A DNA stretch of 64,000 nucleotides, taken from the NCBI RefSeq assembly GCF_007829035.1, contig NZ_VIVQ01000001.1, forward strand, positions 2,401,161 through 2,465,160, in the 5' to 3' direction. Below, piece after piece: positions 33,536 to 41,153 of this stretch; positions within the stretch are counted from its first letter, which is position 1, and every line of letters starts with the position of its first letter. A program made the position numbers and the translations under genes. This DNA is from Rudaeicoccus suwonensis (GTDB lineage: Bacteria; Actinomycetota; Actinomycetes; Actinomycetales; Dermatophilaceae). Below the pieces are notes generated by a model. It was given only the letters and a program-made list of their open reading frames with translations, searched no databases and was not told where the DNA came from.

Positions 33536-35395
33536 ATGACCCAGACCCTGGAACCCGACGCCGCTACTGACACCGGAACCGTCGCAGGCTCCCCCACTGA
33601 CAGCCGACAACCGGCAGCGGCGTGGCTCGCGGCTCTCGATGCGGCGCTGCAGGCGCGCGACGTGCCTGCCGCTGTGGAGCTCTTCGGGACACAGAGCTTC
33701 TGGCGTGACCTCGTCTCGCTCACCTGGAACATCACGACCGCCGAAGGAAAGGACGGCATCGCCGACCTGCTCGAGGCCACTCTCGACACCGCTCAGCCGA
33801 ACGCGCTGACCTTCACCGAACCGGTGACCGAGGCCGAGGGTGTCGTCGAGGGGTGGATCTCTTTCGAGACGGCCGTCGGCCGGGGCAAAGGACACCTGCG
33901 ACTGAAGCGCGACGACGACGGGCAGCTGCGCGGCTGGACCTTGCTGACCAGCCTGCGCGAACTGAAGGGTCACGAGGAGAGTCTGCGCGAACGCCGCCCG
34001 CAAGGCGTCGAACACACCCTCTCGCCGGGCCGGAAGTCGTGGCTGGAACGCCGGCAGCAGGAGGAAGCGAGCCTGGGCCGCGAGCAGCAGCCGTATGTGG
34101 TGGTCATCGGCGGCGGCCAGGGCGGTATCGCGCTCGGCGCGCGGCTGCGGCAGCTCGGGGTGCCGCACCTGGTGCTCGACAAGCACGACCGACCCGGCGA
34201 CCAGTGGCGCAGCAGGTACAAGAGCCTGTGCCTGCACGACCCGGTCTGGTACGACCACCTGCCCTACCTGCAGTTCCCGGCGAACTGGCCGGTCTTCGCA
34301 CCCAAGGACAAGGTCGGCGACTGGCTGGAGATGTACACCAAGGTCATGGAGGTGCCCTACTGGCCCAAGACCGAGGTGCGCTCTGCGGCATACGACACGG
34401 CCTCCGAAAAATGGGAGGTCGTCGTCGACCGCGACGGCGAGCACCTGGTGCTGCGCCCCACACACCTGGTGTTCGCGACCGGGATGTCCGGCAAGCCGAA
34501 CCTGCCGAACTTCCCTGGCATGGACGTCTTCGCCGGCGAGCAGCAGCACTCCTCGCAGCACCCAGGACCCGAGGCGTATGCCGGCAAACGCGTCGTCGTC
34601 ATCGGCTCCAACAACTCGGCGCACGACATCTGCGGGGCGCTGTGGGAGAACGGCGCCGACGTGACGATGGTGCAGCGCTCCTCCACCCACATCGTGAAGT
34701 CGGCATCGCTGATGGACATCGGACTGGGCGATCTGTACTCCGAGCGCGCGCTGGCGGCCGGTGTCACGACCGACAAGGCGGACATGATCTTCGCCTCGCT
34801 GCCCTACCGGATCATGCACGAGTTCCAGATCCCGCTCTACAAGCAGATGAGGGAGCGCGACCAGGACTTCTACGATCGCCTGGAAGCCGTTGGCTTCCAA
34901 CATGATTGGGGCGACGATGGCTCCGGGCTGTTCATGAAGTACTTGCGCCGCGGGTCCGGCTATTACATCGACGTCGGTGCCGCCGAACTGGTGTGCGACG
35001 GCAAGGTCAAACTCGCCCACGGCCAGGTCGACCACCTCACCCGCGACTGCGTCGTACTGGACGACGGCACCGAACTGCCCGCCGACCTGGTCGTCTACGC
35101 CACCGGCTACGGCTCGATGAACGGCTGGGTCGCCGACATCATCGACCAGGCAACCGCTGACAAGGTCGGAAAGGTGTGGGGTCTGGGCTCGGACACCACC
35201 AAGGATCCCGGCCCGTGGGAGGGCGAGCAGCGCAACATGTGGAAGCCCACCCAGCAGCAGGCGTTGTGGTTCCACGGCGGCAATCTGCACCAGTCACGCC
35301 ACTATTCGCTGTACCTCGCGCTGCAGCTCAAGGCGAGGTACGAAGGCATCCCGACGCCGGTGTACCGCCTGCAGGAGGTGCATCACACCAGCTGA
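33536..35395 (+). CDS. Flavin-dependent monooxygenase with N-terminal NTF2-like domain
   Basis: A 619-aa protein. Residues about 25-165 are an NTF2/SnoaL-like region (SFWRDLVSLTWNITTAEGKD). The FAD site VVVIGGGQGGIALGARL is at about 192-208, and the NAD(P)H motif VVVIGSNNSAHDI lies near 355. The family fingerprint FxGxxxHxxxW appears as FAGEQQHSSQH, with His in the last place. This is the flavin-containing monooxygenase/YUC-like group that oxygenates N or S centres or performs Baeyer-Villiger reactions. The start is the ATG at 33536 (MTQTLEPD) after AAAGG. It opens the catabolic block and probably acts on a nitrogen compound imported by the NCS1 permease. Confidence 0.85.
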   Translation: MTQTLEPDAATDTGTVAGSPTDSRQPAAAWLAALDAALQARDVPAAVELFGTQSFWRDLVSLTWNITTAEGKDGIADLLEATLDTAQPNALTFTEPVTEAEGVVEGWISFETAVGRGKGHLRLKRDDDGQLRGWTLLTSLRELKGHEESLRERRPQGVEHTLSPGRKSWLERRQQEEASLGREQQPYVVVIGGGQGGIALGARLRQLGVPHLVLDKHDRPGDQWRSRYKSLCLHDPVWYDHLPYLQFPANWPVFAPKDKVGDWLEMYTKVMEVPYWPKTEVRSAAYDTASEKWEVVVDRDGEHLVLRPTHLVFATGMSGKPNLPNFPGMDVFAGEQQHSSQHPGPEAYAGKRVVVIGSNNSAHDICGALWENGADVTMVQRSSTHIVKSASLMDIGLGDLYSERALAAGVTTDKADMIFASLPYRIMHEFQIPLYKQMRERDQDFYDRLEAVGFQHDWGDDGSGLFMKYLRRGSGYYIDVGAAELVCDGKVKLAHGQVDHLTRDCVVLDDGTELPADLVVYATGYGSMNGWVADIIDQATADKVGKVWGLGSDTTKDPGPWEGEQRNMWKPTQQQALWFHGGNLHQSRHYSLYLALQLKARYEGIPTPVYRLQEVHHTS

Positions 35396-35518
35396 CCGAC
35401 GGCGCCCGGTGGCAGGTGGATGCGGTGAAATCCGTTGCCGCGAAACCCTGTCGCCGGGCCGTCGGCGCCGCTACCGTGAGGTGCTCCCCGAGACAGCATC
35501 GTGAAGGAGCCCTCGTCC

Positions 35519-36364
35519 ATGACCGTCATCAAGGCAGGCCTTTTCCAAACCCACTGGCGCGGCAGCAAGGCCGCACAACTGGATGCACACGAGCAGATCG
35601 CGCACGACGCGGCCAAGCAGGGCAACCAGGTCCTGTGTTTCCAGGAGTTGTTCATGGGCCCGTTCTTCGCCCAGGTGCAAGACAGCGAGTGGTACGACTG
35701 GGCCGAGGCGGTGCCGGACGGCCCGATCGTGCAGCGCTTCTCCTCGATCGCCAAGGAGACCGGCCAGGTGCTCGTGCTCCCGGTGTACGAAGAAGTGCAG
35801 CCGGGCGTGATGTTCAACACGGCGGCGGTCATCGACGCCGACGGCACCTACCTGGGCAAGTACCGCAAGACCCACATCCCGCAGGTCAAGGGATTCTGGG
35901 AGAAGTTCTACTTCCGGCCCGGCGTCAACGACGGCTGGCCGGTCTTCGAGACCGCGGTCGGCAAGGTCGGCGTCTACATCTGTTACGACCGGCACTTCCC
36001 CGAGGGCTGGCGAGGCCTCGGTCTGGCCGGCGCCGAACTGGTGTTCAACCCCAGCGCCACCTCTCGTGGCCTGTCGAAGTACATCTGGGAGGTCGAGCAG
36101 GTCGCCGCGTCGGTGGCGAACATGTACTACGTCGGCGCACTCAACCGGGTCGGTGTCGAGGCCGATCTCGGCGACAACGACTTCTACGGCACGTCGTACT
36201 TCGTCGACCCTCGAGGCAAGTATGTCGGTGACGTCGCCTCGGACACGCAGGAGGAACTCGTCCTGCGCGATCTCGACCTTGATGTGATCCGCGAGGTCCG
36301 CGCGCAGTGGGCGTTCTACCGGGATCGCCGCCCGGACACCTACACGATCCTGACGGACAAGTGA
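35519..36364 (+). CDS. Nitrilase-superfamily amidase (beta-ureidopropionase/N-carbamoyl amidohydrolase-like)
   Basis: A 281-aa C-N hydrolase. The catalytic triad is visible: Glu in CFQELFMGPFF, Lys in KYRKTHIPQV and Cys in VGVYICYDRHFPEGWR. Relatives hydrolyse N-carbamoyl-beta-alanine or N-carbamoylputrescine. The start is the ATG at 35519 (MTVIKAG) behind GAAGGAG. It lies upstream of an NCS1 permease and a dihydropyrimidinase, so the natural role is the last step of reductive pyrimidine or hydantoin breakdown: the ring is opened by the dihydropyrimidinase and the ureido product cleaved here. The exact substrate is inferred. Confidence 0.88.
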   Translation: MTVIKAGLFQTHWRGSKAAQLDAHEQIAHDAAKQGNQVLCFQELFMGPFFAQVQDSEWYDWAEAVPDGPIVQRFSSIAKETGQVLVLPVYEEVQPGVMFNTAAVIDADGTYLGKYRKTHIPQVKGFWEKFYFRPGVNDGWPVFETAVGKVGVYICYDRHFPEGWRGLGLAGAELVFNPSATSRGLSKYIWEVEQVAASVANMYYVGALNRVGVEADLGDNDFYGTSYFVDPRGKYVGDVASDTQEELVLRDLDLDVIREVRAQWAFYRDRRPDTYTILTDK

Positions 36365-36377
36365 CGGTGTCCCGGCG

Positions 36378-37964
36378 ATGACCGCGCTGCGGAGCGAGCC
36401 CGTGCAGGGCCAGTTGGAGCATCCCGACGGACGCGTGACCCTTGAGGACACCGCAGTCCTCACCGACAGTCCGTACGCCAACCGCGACCTCGACCCGGTG
36501 CCGCTGCCGCGGCGGAACTGGTCGACGTACAACTACACGGCGTTGTGGATCGGCATGTCCCACTGCATCCCGTCGTGGACGCTCGCCTCCGGCATGATCG
36601 TGCTCGGAATGAGTTGGCGTCAGGCGGTTCTCATCGTCCTGCTGGCCAACCTGATCGTGCTCGTGCCGATTCTGCTCAACGGCCACGGCGGGACGAAGTA
36701 CGGCATACCGTTCCCGGTCCTCGCGCGCGCGTCGTTCGGGGTGCTGGGCGCCAACATCCCTGCACTCATCCGGGCACTGGTGGCCACGTGCTGGTTCGGC
36801 ATACAGACCTGGATCGGCGGCGAGGGCATCTTCTTCCTGGCCGGCCGGGTCTTCGGACACGGCTGGCAGACCGCGTCGATGGTCGACGGCTACCCGTGGA
36901 CCCAGTGGCTCAGCTTCGTGGTGTTCTGGTTGCTGGAGATCGCAATCATCGTGCGCGGCATCGACACCCTGCGACACTTCGAGAACTGGGCGGCGCCGGT
37001 CGTGCTCATCGGCGCTGCCGCCCTGCTGGTCTACCTGTGCATCAAGGCCGGCGGTGTCGGTGACGCCCTGTCGCAACCGGGCACTCTGCACGGTCACGCA
37101 TTCTGGACGGCCTTCGGCCCGCAACTGATGGCGATGATCGCGTTCTGGGCGACGCTGTCACTGAACATCTCCGACTTCACCCGGTTCGGCGGATCGCAGC
37201 GCAAGCAGATGGTCGGCCAGTCCCTGGGGCTGCCGACGACGATGACGCTGTTCGCGTTCATGTCGGTGCTGGCGACATCGGCGGCGCAGAAGGTCTACCC
37301 CTCCAAGGACCCGATCTGGGACCCGATCCAGCTGGCCGCCAAGATCAACAACGTCATCGGCGTGCTGTTCGCGCTCGCGATCGTGATGATCGCGACGTTG
37401 TCGGTGAACATCGCCGCGAACCTCGTCAGCCCGTCCTACGACTTCGCCAACGCAGCGCCCAAGGTCATCAACTTCCGCCGCGGTGCGCTCATCACCTGCG
37501 TGCTGTCGGTGCTGATCTTCCCGTGGGAGCTCGTCTCCAACCCGCATGTCTACATCTACACGTGGCTCGGCTTCGTCGGCGCGATCCTCGGACCGGTCGC
37601 CGGAATCCTGGTCGCCGACTACTGGTTCGTGCGGGGCCGGCACCTGGTCGTGCGCGATCTGTACGTCCGCGGCCGCGGGCTCTACTGGTACGCCGGTGGT
37701 TGGAACTGGCGGGCGATCGTGGCCTTCGTCGTCGCGGCCGTGCTGGCGGCCGGCGGGTCCTACACCGCTGCCGGGTCGTCGGGACCGTTCCCCACCGGCG
37801 GCATCATCCCGTTCCTGCAACCCCTCGCCGACTACGGCTGGCTGGTCGGGCTCGCGTCCGCAGCCATCATCTACACCGTCCTGATGAAATCCACCAAAGT
37901 GCCTGTCCGGTATGACGATCCGAGCACTGGCATGACCACTGACACGCAAGGAGCGACTGTATGA
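36378..37964 (+). CDS. NCS1 family nucleobase/hydantoin permease
   Basis: A 528-aa transporter with about 12 hydrophobic segments. NCS1 features: NRDLDPVPLPRRNWSTYNYTALWIGMSH near the N-terminus (residues about 35-62), FGIQTWIGGEGIF (helix 3 substrate site, with the Trp as in Mhp1), and SLNISDFTRFGGSQRKQ. These carriers take up uracil, allantoin, hydantoins or thiamine with Na+ or H+. The start is the ATG at 36378, 13 bases after the amidase stop; its 3' end overlaps the dihydropyrimidinase start (ATGA). Context favours a pyrimidine or hydantoin. Confidence 0.93.
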   Translation: MTALRSEPVQGQLEHPDGRVTLEDTAVLTDSPYANRDLDPVPLPRRNWSTYNYTALWIGMSHCIPSWTLASGMIVLGMSWRQAVLIVLLANLIVLVPILLNGHGGTKYGIPFPVLARASFGVLGANIPALIRALVATCWFGIQTWIGGEGIFFLAGRVFGHGWQTASMVDGYPWTQWLSFVVFWLLEIAIIVRGIDTLRHFENWAAPVVLIGAAALLVYLCIKAGGVGDALSQPGTLHGHAFWTAFGPQLMAMIAFWATLSLNISDFTRFGGSQRKQMVGQSLGLPTTMTLFAFMSVLATSAAQKVYPSKDPIWDPIQLAAKINNVIGVLFALAIVMIATLSVNIAANLVSPSYDFANAAPKVINFRRGALITCVLSVLIFPWELVSNPHVYIYTWLGFVGAILGPVAGILVADYWFVRGRHLVVRDLYVRGRGLYWYAGGWNWRAIVAFVVAAVLAAGGSYTAAGSSGPFPTGGIIPFLQPLADYGWLVGLASAAIIYTVLMKSTKVPVRYDDPSTGMTTDTQGATV

Positions 37965-39358
37965 CGACCCTCATCTTCGGCGGGCAGGTCGTGTCCCCGC
38001 AGGGTGCTGCGCCGGCCGACGTGCTCATCGACGGCGAGATTGTGACGGCGGTGCTGGCGCCCGGCGCCGCTGACGCGCTCGATGTCCAGGCAGACCGTCG
38101 CATCGACGCGACCGGCAAGTACGTGCTGCCCGGCGGCATCGACGTGCACACGCACATGGACATGCCCTTCGGCGGCACGTTCAGCGTGGACGACTTCGAG
38201 ACCGGCACCCGCGCCGCCGCATGGGGTGGCACCACCACCATCGTCGACTTCGCGGTGCAGAAGAAGGGCGGCTCACTGCAGGAGGCCGTCGACACCTGGC
38301 ATGCCAAGGCGGAGGGTCGCGCCAGCATCGACTACGGCTTCCACGCCATCCTCGCCGACGTCAACGAGACGTCGTTGAAGGAGATGGATGTCCTTGTCGA
38401 CCAAGGGGTTTCGAGCTTCAAGTTGTTCATGGCCTACCCCGGCGTCTTCCTGTCCACCGACGACCAGATCATCCAGGCGATGTTCCGTGCGGCCGACAAC
38501 GGCGCGACGATCATGATGCACGCCGAGAACGGCGCCGCCATCGACCAGATCGTCAGCCGGGCGGTGGCCGACGGCCACACCGAGCCGAAGTACCACGGCC
38601 TGACCCGGCCGATCGCCCTCGAGGCCGAAGCCGTCAACCGGGCCACCCAGATGGCCGACGTCACCGGGGCCCCGTTGTACTTCGTGCACCTCAGCAGCGG
38701 TGACGCCGTCGACGTCGTCGCCAAGGCCCGCGACGAAGGCCGCAACGTCTTCGGCGAGACCTGCCCGCAGTACCTCTTTCTCGACGAATCCGATCTGGCC
38801 AGGCCGGATTTCGAGGGTGCGAAGTACGTCTGCACGCCTGCGCTCCGACCGGTGGAGGAGCAGGCGAAGCTGTGGCGCGGCATCCGCACCAACGACCTGT
38901 CCGTCGTCGCCACCGACCACTGTCCGTTCTGCTTCACCCCCGACAAGCAACTGGGCCGCGACGACTTTCGGGCGATCCCGAACGGCCTGCCCGGCGTCGA
39001 ACACCGGATGGACCTGTTGCACATGGGCGTCACCAAGGGCGAGATCAGCCTCGCCCGCTGGGTCGAGATCGCCGCGGCGACGCCGGCGCGCATGTTCGGC
39101 ATGTACCCCAAGAAGGGTGTCATCGCTCCCGGTTCGGATGCCGACATCGTCATCTACGACCCGGCAGCAACCCAGATCGTCTCGGCACAGACCCACCACA
39201 TGAACGTCGACTACTCGGTCTACGAGGGATGGGAGTTCACCGGCAAGGTGGAGACCGTCCTGTCCCGCGGCGAGGTGATCCTGGAGAACGAGCACTTCTC
39301 CGGAGCCCTGGGCCGCGGCAAGTTCATCAAGCGCGACCTGTCGCAATACCTGGTGTGA
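37961..39358 (+). CDS. hydA: Dihydropyrimidinase / D-hydantoinase
   Basis: A 465-aa cyclic amidohydrolase. The metal site is visible: IDVHTHMDMPFGG (about 57-69), the carboxylated Lys in SSFKLFMAYPG (about 148-158), MHAENG, FVHLSSGDA and ATDHCPF. The length is normal. It hydrolyses dihydrouracil or 5-substituted hydantoins to N-carbamoyl amino acids, which the amidase encoded two genes upstream can process. Translation is coupled to the permease by ATGA. Distinguishing hydantoinase from dihydropyrimidinase by sequence alone is not safe. Confidence 0.93.
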   Translation: MTTLIFGGQVVSPQGAAPADVLIDGEIVTAVLAPGAADALDVQADRRIDATGKYVLPGGIDVHTHMDMPFGGTFSVDDFETGTRAAAWGGTTTIVDFAVQKKGGSLQEAVDTWHAKAEGRASIDYGFHAILADVNETSLKEMDVLVDQGVSSFKLFMAYPGVFLSTDDQIIQAMFRAADNGATIMMHAENGAAIDQIVSRAVADGHTEPKYHGLTRPIALEAEAVNRATQMADVTGAPLYFVHLSSGDAVDVVAKARDEGRNVFGETCPQYLFLDESDLARPDFEGAKYVCTPALRPVEEQAKLWRGIRTNDLSVVATDHCPFCFTPDKQLGRDDFRAIPNGLPGVEHRMDLLHMGVTKGEISLARWVEIAAATPARMFGMYPKKGVIAPGSDADIVIYDPAATQIVSAQTHHMNVDYSVYEGWEFTGKVETVLSRGEVILENEHFSGALGRGKFIKRDLSQYLV

Positions 39359-39360
39359 CG

Positions 39361-40389
39361 ATGGATTTCGGCATCGTTCTGCAGACCACCCCACCGTCGG
39401 CACGCGTGGTCGATCTGGCCCAGCGGGCCGACCGGCTCGGTTTCGACTACGTGTGGACCTTCGACAGCCACATCCTGTGGCAGGATCCCTACCCGATCTA
39501 CAGTCAGATCCTGGACCGCACCCGCAATGTCGTCGTCGGGCCGATGGTCACCAATCCCTCGACCCGCGACGCAACAGTGACCGCCTCGTTGTTCGCCACT
39601 CTCAACGAGATGTACGGCAATCGCACCGTGTGCGGCATCGGCCGCGGCGACTCGGCAGTGCGTGTCACCAACGGCCGCCCGTCCACCCTCGCGGCGCTGC
39701 GCGAGGCCGTCACCGTCATACAGGCGCTGGCCGGTGGTGAGGCGATCGAGCACGAAGGCACCTCGCTACGGCTGCCGTGGGCCGGCCGGTCCCGGCTGCC
39801 GGTGTGGGTTGCAGCATACGGGCCCAAGGCCCTGCAGCTCGCCGGTGAGGTCGCCGACGGATTCATCCTGCAATTGGGCGACCCGCAGATCGCGCAGTGG
39901 ATGATCGGTGCGGTGCGATCCGCTGCCGAGCGCGCGAAGCGTGATCCGGATTCGATCACGATGTGCGTCGCGGCACCGGCCTATGTCACCGACGGCAGCG
40001 ACGAAGCGCTCGTGCACGCCCGCGAGCAGTGCCGCTGGTTCGGCGGAATGGTGGGCAACCACGTCGCCGACATCGTCACCAGGTATGGCGAAAGTTCCGG
40101 TGTACCAACGGCATTGACCGACTACATCAAGGCTCGCGAGGGCTACGACTACAACCAGCATGGCCGCGCGGGGAACACGCACGCTGCGTTCGTTCCTGAC
40201 GACATCGTCGACCGGTTCTGCGTCATCGGGCCTGCCGAGGAGCACATCCGGCGAGTGCAGGAACTCGCCGCGTTGGGCGTCGACCAGTTCGCGGTCTACC
40301 TGCAGCACGACGACAAGGAGCACACCCTGCAGGTGTATGCCGATCAGGTGCTGCCGATGGTCAACCAGGCAGGGCAGGCGCGCAGCTGA
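39361..40389 (+). CDS. F420-type LLM oxidoreductase (TIGR03842-like)
   Basis: A 342-aa luciferase-like TIM barrel. The opening MDFGIVLQTTPPSARVVDLA, WTFDSHILWQDPYPIYSQIL and GPMVTNPSTRDATVTASLFATL with GRGDSAVR closely follow the pattern I recall for the TIGR03842 group of F420-dependent oxidoreductases. It starts at the ATG at 39361, two bases after the dihydropyrimidinase stop, so it is part of the same operon. It may supply a ring reduction or oxygenation step in the pathway; no dihydropyrimidine dehydrogenase is present in the window. The cofactor assignment is by family. Confidence 0.85.
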   Translation: MDFGIVLQTTPPSARVVDLAQRADRLGFDYVWTFDSHILWQDPYPIYSQILDRTRNVVVGPMVTNPSTRDATVTASLFATLNEMYGNRTVCGIGRGDSAVRVTNGRPSTLAALREAVTVIQALAGGEAIEHEGTSLRLPWAGRSRLPVWVAAYGPKALQLAGEVADGFILQLGDPQIAQWMIGAVRSAAERAKRDPDSITMCVAAPAYVTDGSDEALVHAREQCRWFGGMVGNHVADIVTRYGESSGVPTALTDYIKAREGYDYNQHGRAGNTHAAFVPDDIVDRFCVIGPAEEHIRRVQELAALGVDQFAVYLQHDDKEHTLQVYADQVLPMVNQAGQARS

Positions 40390-40406
40390 GCCGGAGGGTG
40401 CTGCGG

Positions 40407-40997
40407 TTACCGCTGATGGACGTGCTGGCGCACCATCTGGTGGACGATGTCGAGGTGGACCGGGCCGTTGCCCTTGTCCAGATTCTCCTGACGCACCTGA
40501 CCGCCGAGCGCGAGCATCGGCGTGAAGAAGTAGATCTCGTCCGCAGCGAGTGCACCCCTCGCGTCGCGAGCGCCCTGCCGCAGGGCCCGCAGGTCGGCCA
40601 GATGCGAAGAGCGGCTGGGCAGGTGCTGGTTGAAGAAGTCGGTCATGTCGCCGGGGATGACCACATTGTTCTGGAAGTGCGGATCGAGGCACTGGATCCG
40701 ATCGGCGCCGTCGACGTGGTCGTAGTGGTAGATGTGCCCGAAGCTCGTCACCGCGAACGGGATGCTCGTCACGCCGGTCCCCAGCCAGGTCTGCAGGCTG
40801 TCGGTCCAGACCCCGGGGTCGACGAGCGCGATCTGCTGATCGCCGTAGAACCCGAGACCGTGCGCGCGCCACAGCTCGATCAACGCTTCGGGGAAGTGCG
40901 CCACGCCATACGCGAGGAAGGCCTCTCCTGGCACGCGGACGCCAGGGTCCGGCGGGTAGGCGTCGACGAACGGCTGCAGCGCGATGGATTCCGGCAT
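40407..40997 (-). CDS. DUF1851/GAD-like protein (T6SS immunity Tdi1-like)
   Basis: A 196-aa protein resembling GAD-related/DUF1851 proteins, the group that includes the type VI immunity protein Tdi1. Family-like stretches: LIELWRAHGLGFYGDQQIALVDPGVW (about 40-65), FGHIYHYD, and ADEIYFFTPMLALGG. The start is the ATG at 40997. It stands alone between the catabolic operon and valS, with no toxin gene beside it. It may be an orphan immunity gene guarding against a competitor's toxin, or a domesticated relative. Confidence 0.65.
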   Translation of the reverse strand: MPESIALQPFVDAYPPDPGVRVPGEAFLAYGVAHFPEALIELWRAHGLGFYGDQQIALVDPGVWTDSLQTWLGTGVTSIPFAVTSFGHIYHYDHVDGADRIQCLDPHFQNNVVIPGDMTDFFNQHLPSRSSHLADLRALRQGARDARGALAADEIYFFTPMLALGGQVRQENLDKGNGPVHLDIVHQMVRQHVHQR

Positions 40998-41035
40998 ACC
41001 ACTATTCTTTCATCACCCTCACGCGCTCCCCGCGC

Positions 41036-41079
41036 ATATTCGACCGCACGGCAGCAATAACCGCCCCCACGTCGAATAT
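41036..41079. repeat. Inverted repeat upstream of valS
   Basis: ATATTCGAC (41036-41044) and GTCGAATAT (41071-41079) are perfect 9-base inverted repeats with a 26-base spacer, in an AT-richer patch between the divergent DUF1851 gene and valS. It could be a hairpin in the valS leader or a paired operator. It is not a T-box: no AGGGTGGNACC sequence is present. Confidence 0.45.
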
Positions 41080-41153
41080 CCGGCAGGGCTGCGCACCCGG
41101 CAACGAGGAAACCGATTCGAAACCGGGCACCGGCCAATGGGACGATGTGCGGC

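Noticed and set aside
33509..35290. Open frame of 593 codons opposite the monooxygenase
   Set aside because: Antisense shadow; the plus strand carries FAD and NADPH motifs and a good ribosome site.
40998..41153. T-box in front of valS
   Set aside because: No AGGGTGGNACC-type sequence or specifier stem; only a simple inverted repeat is present.
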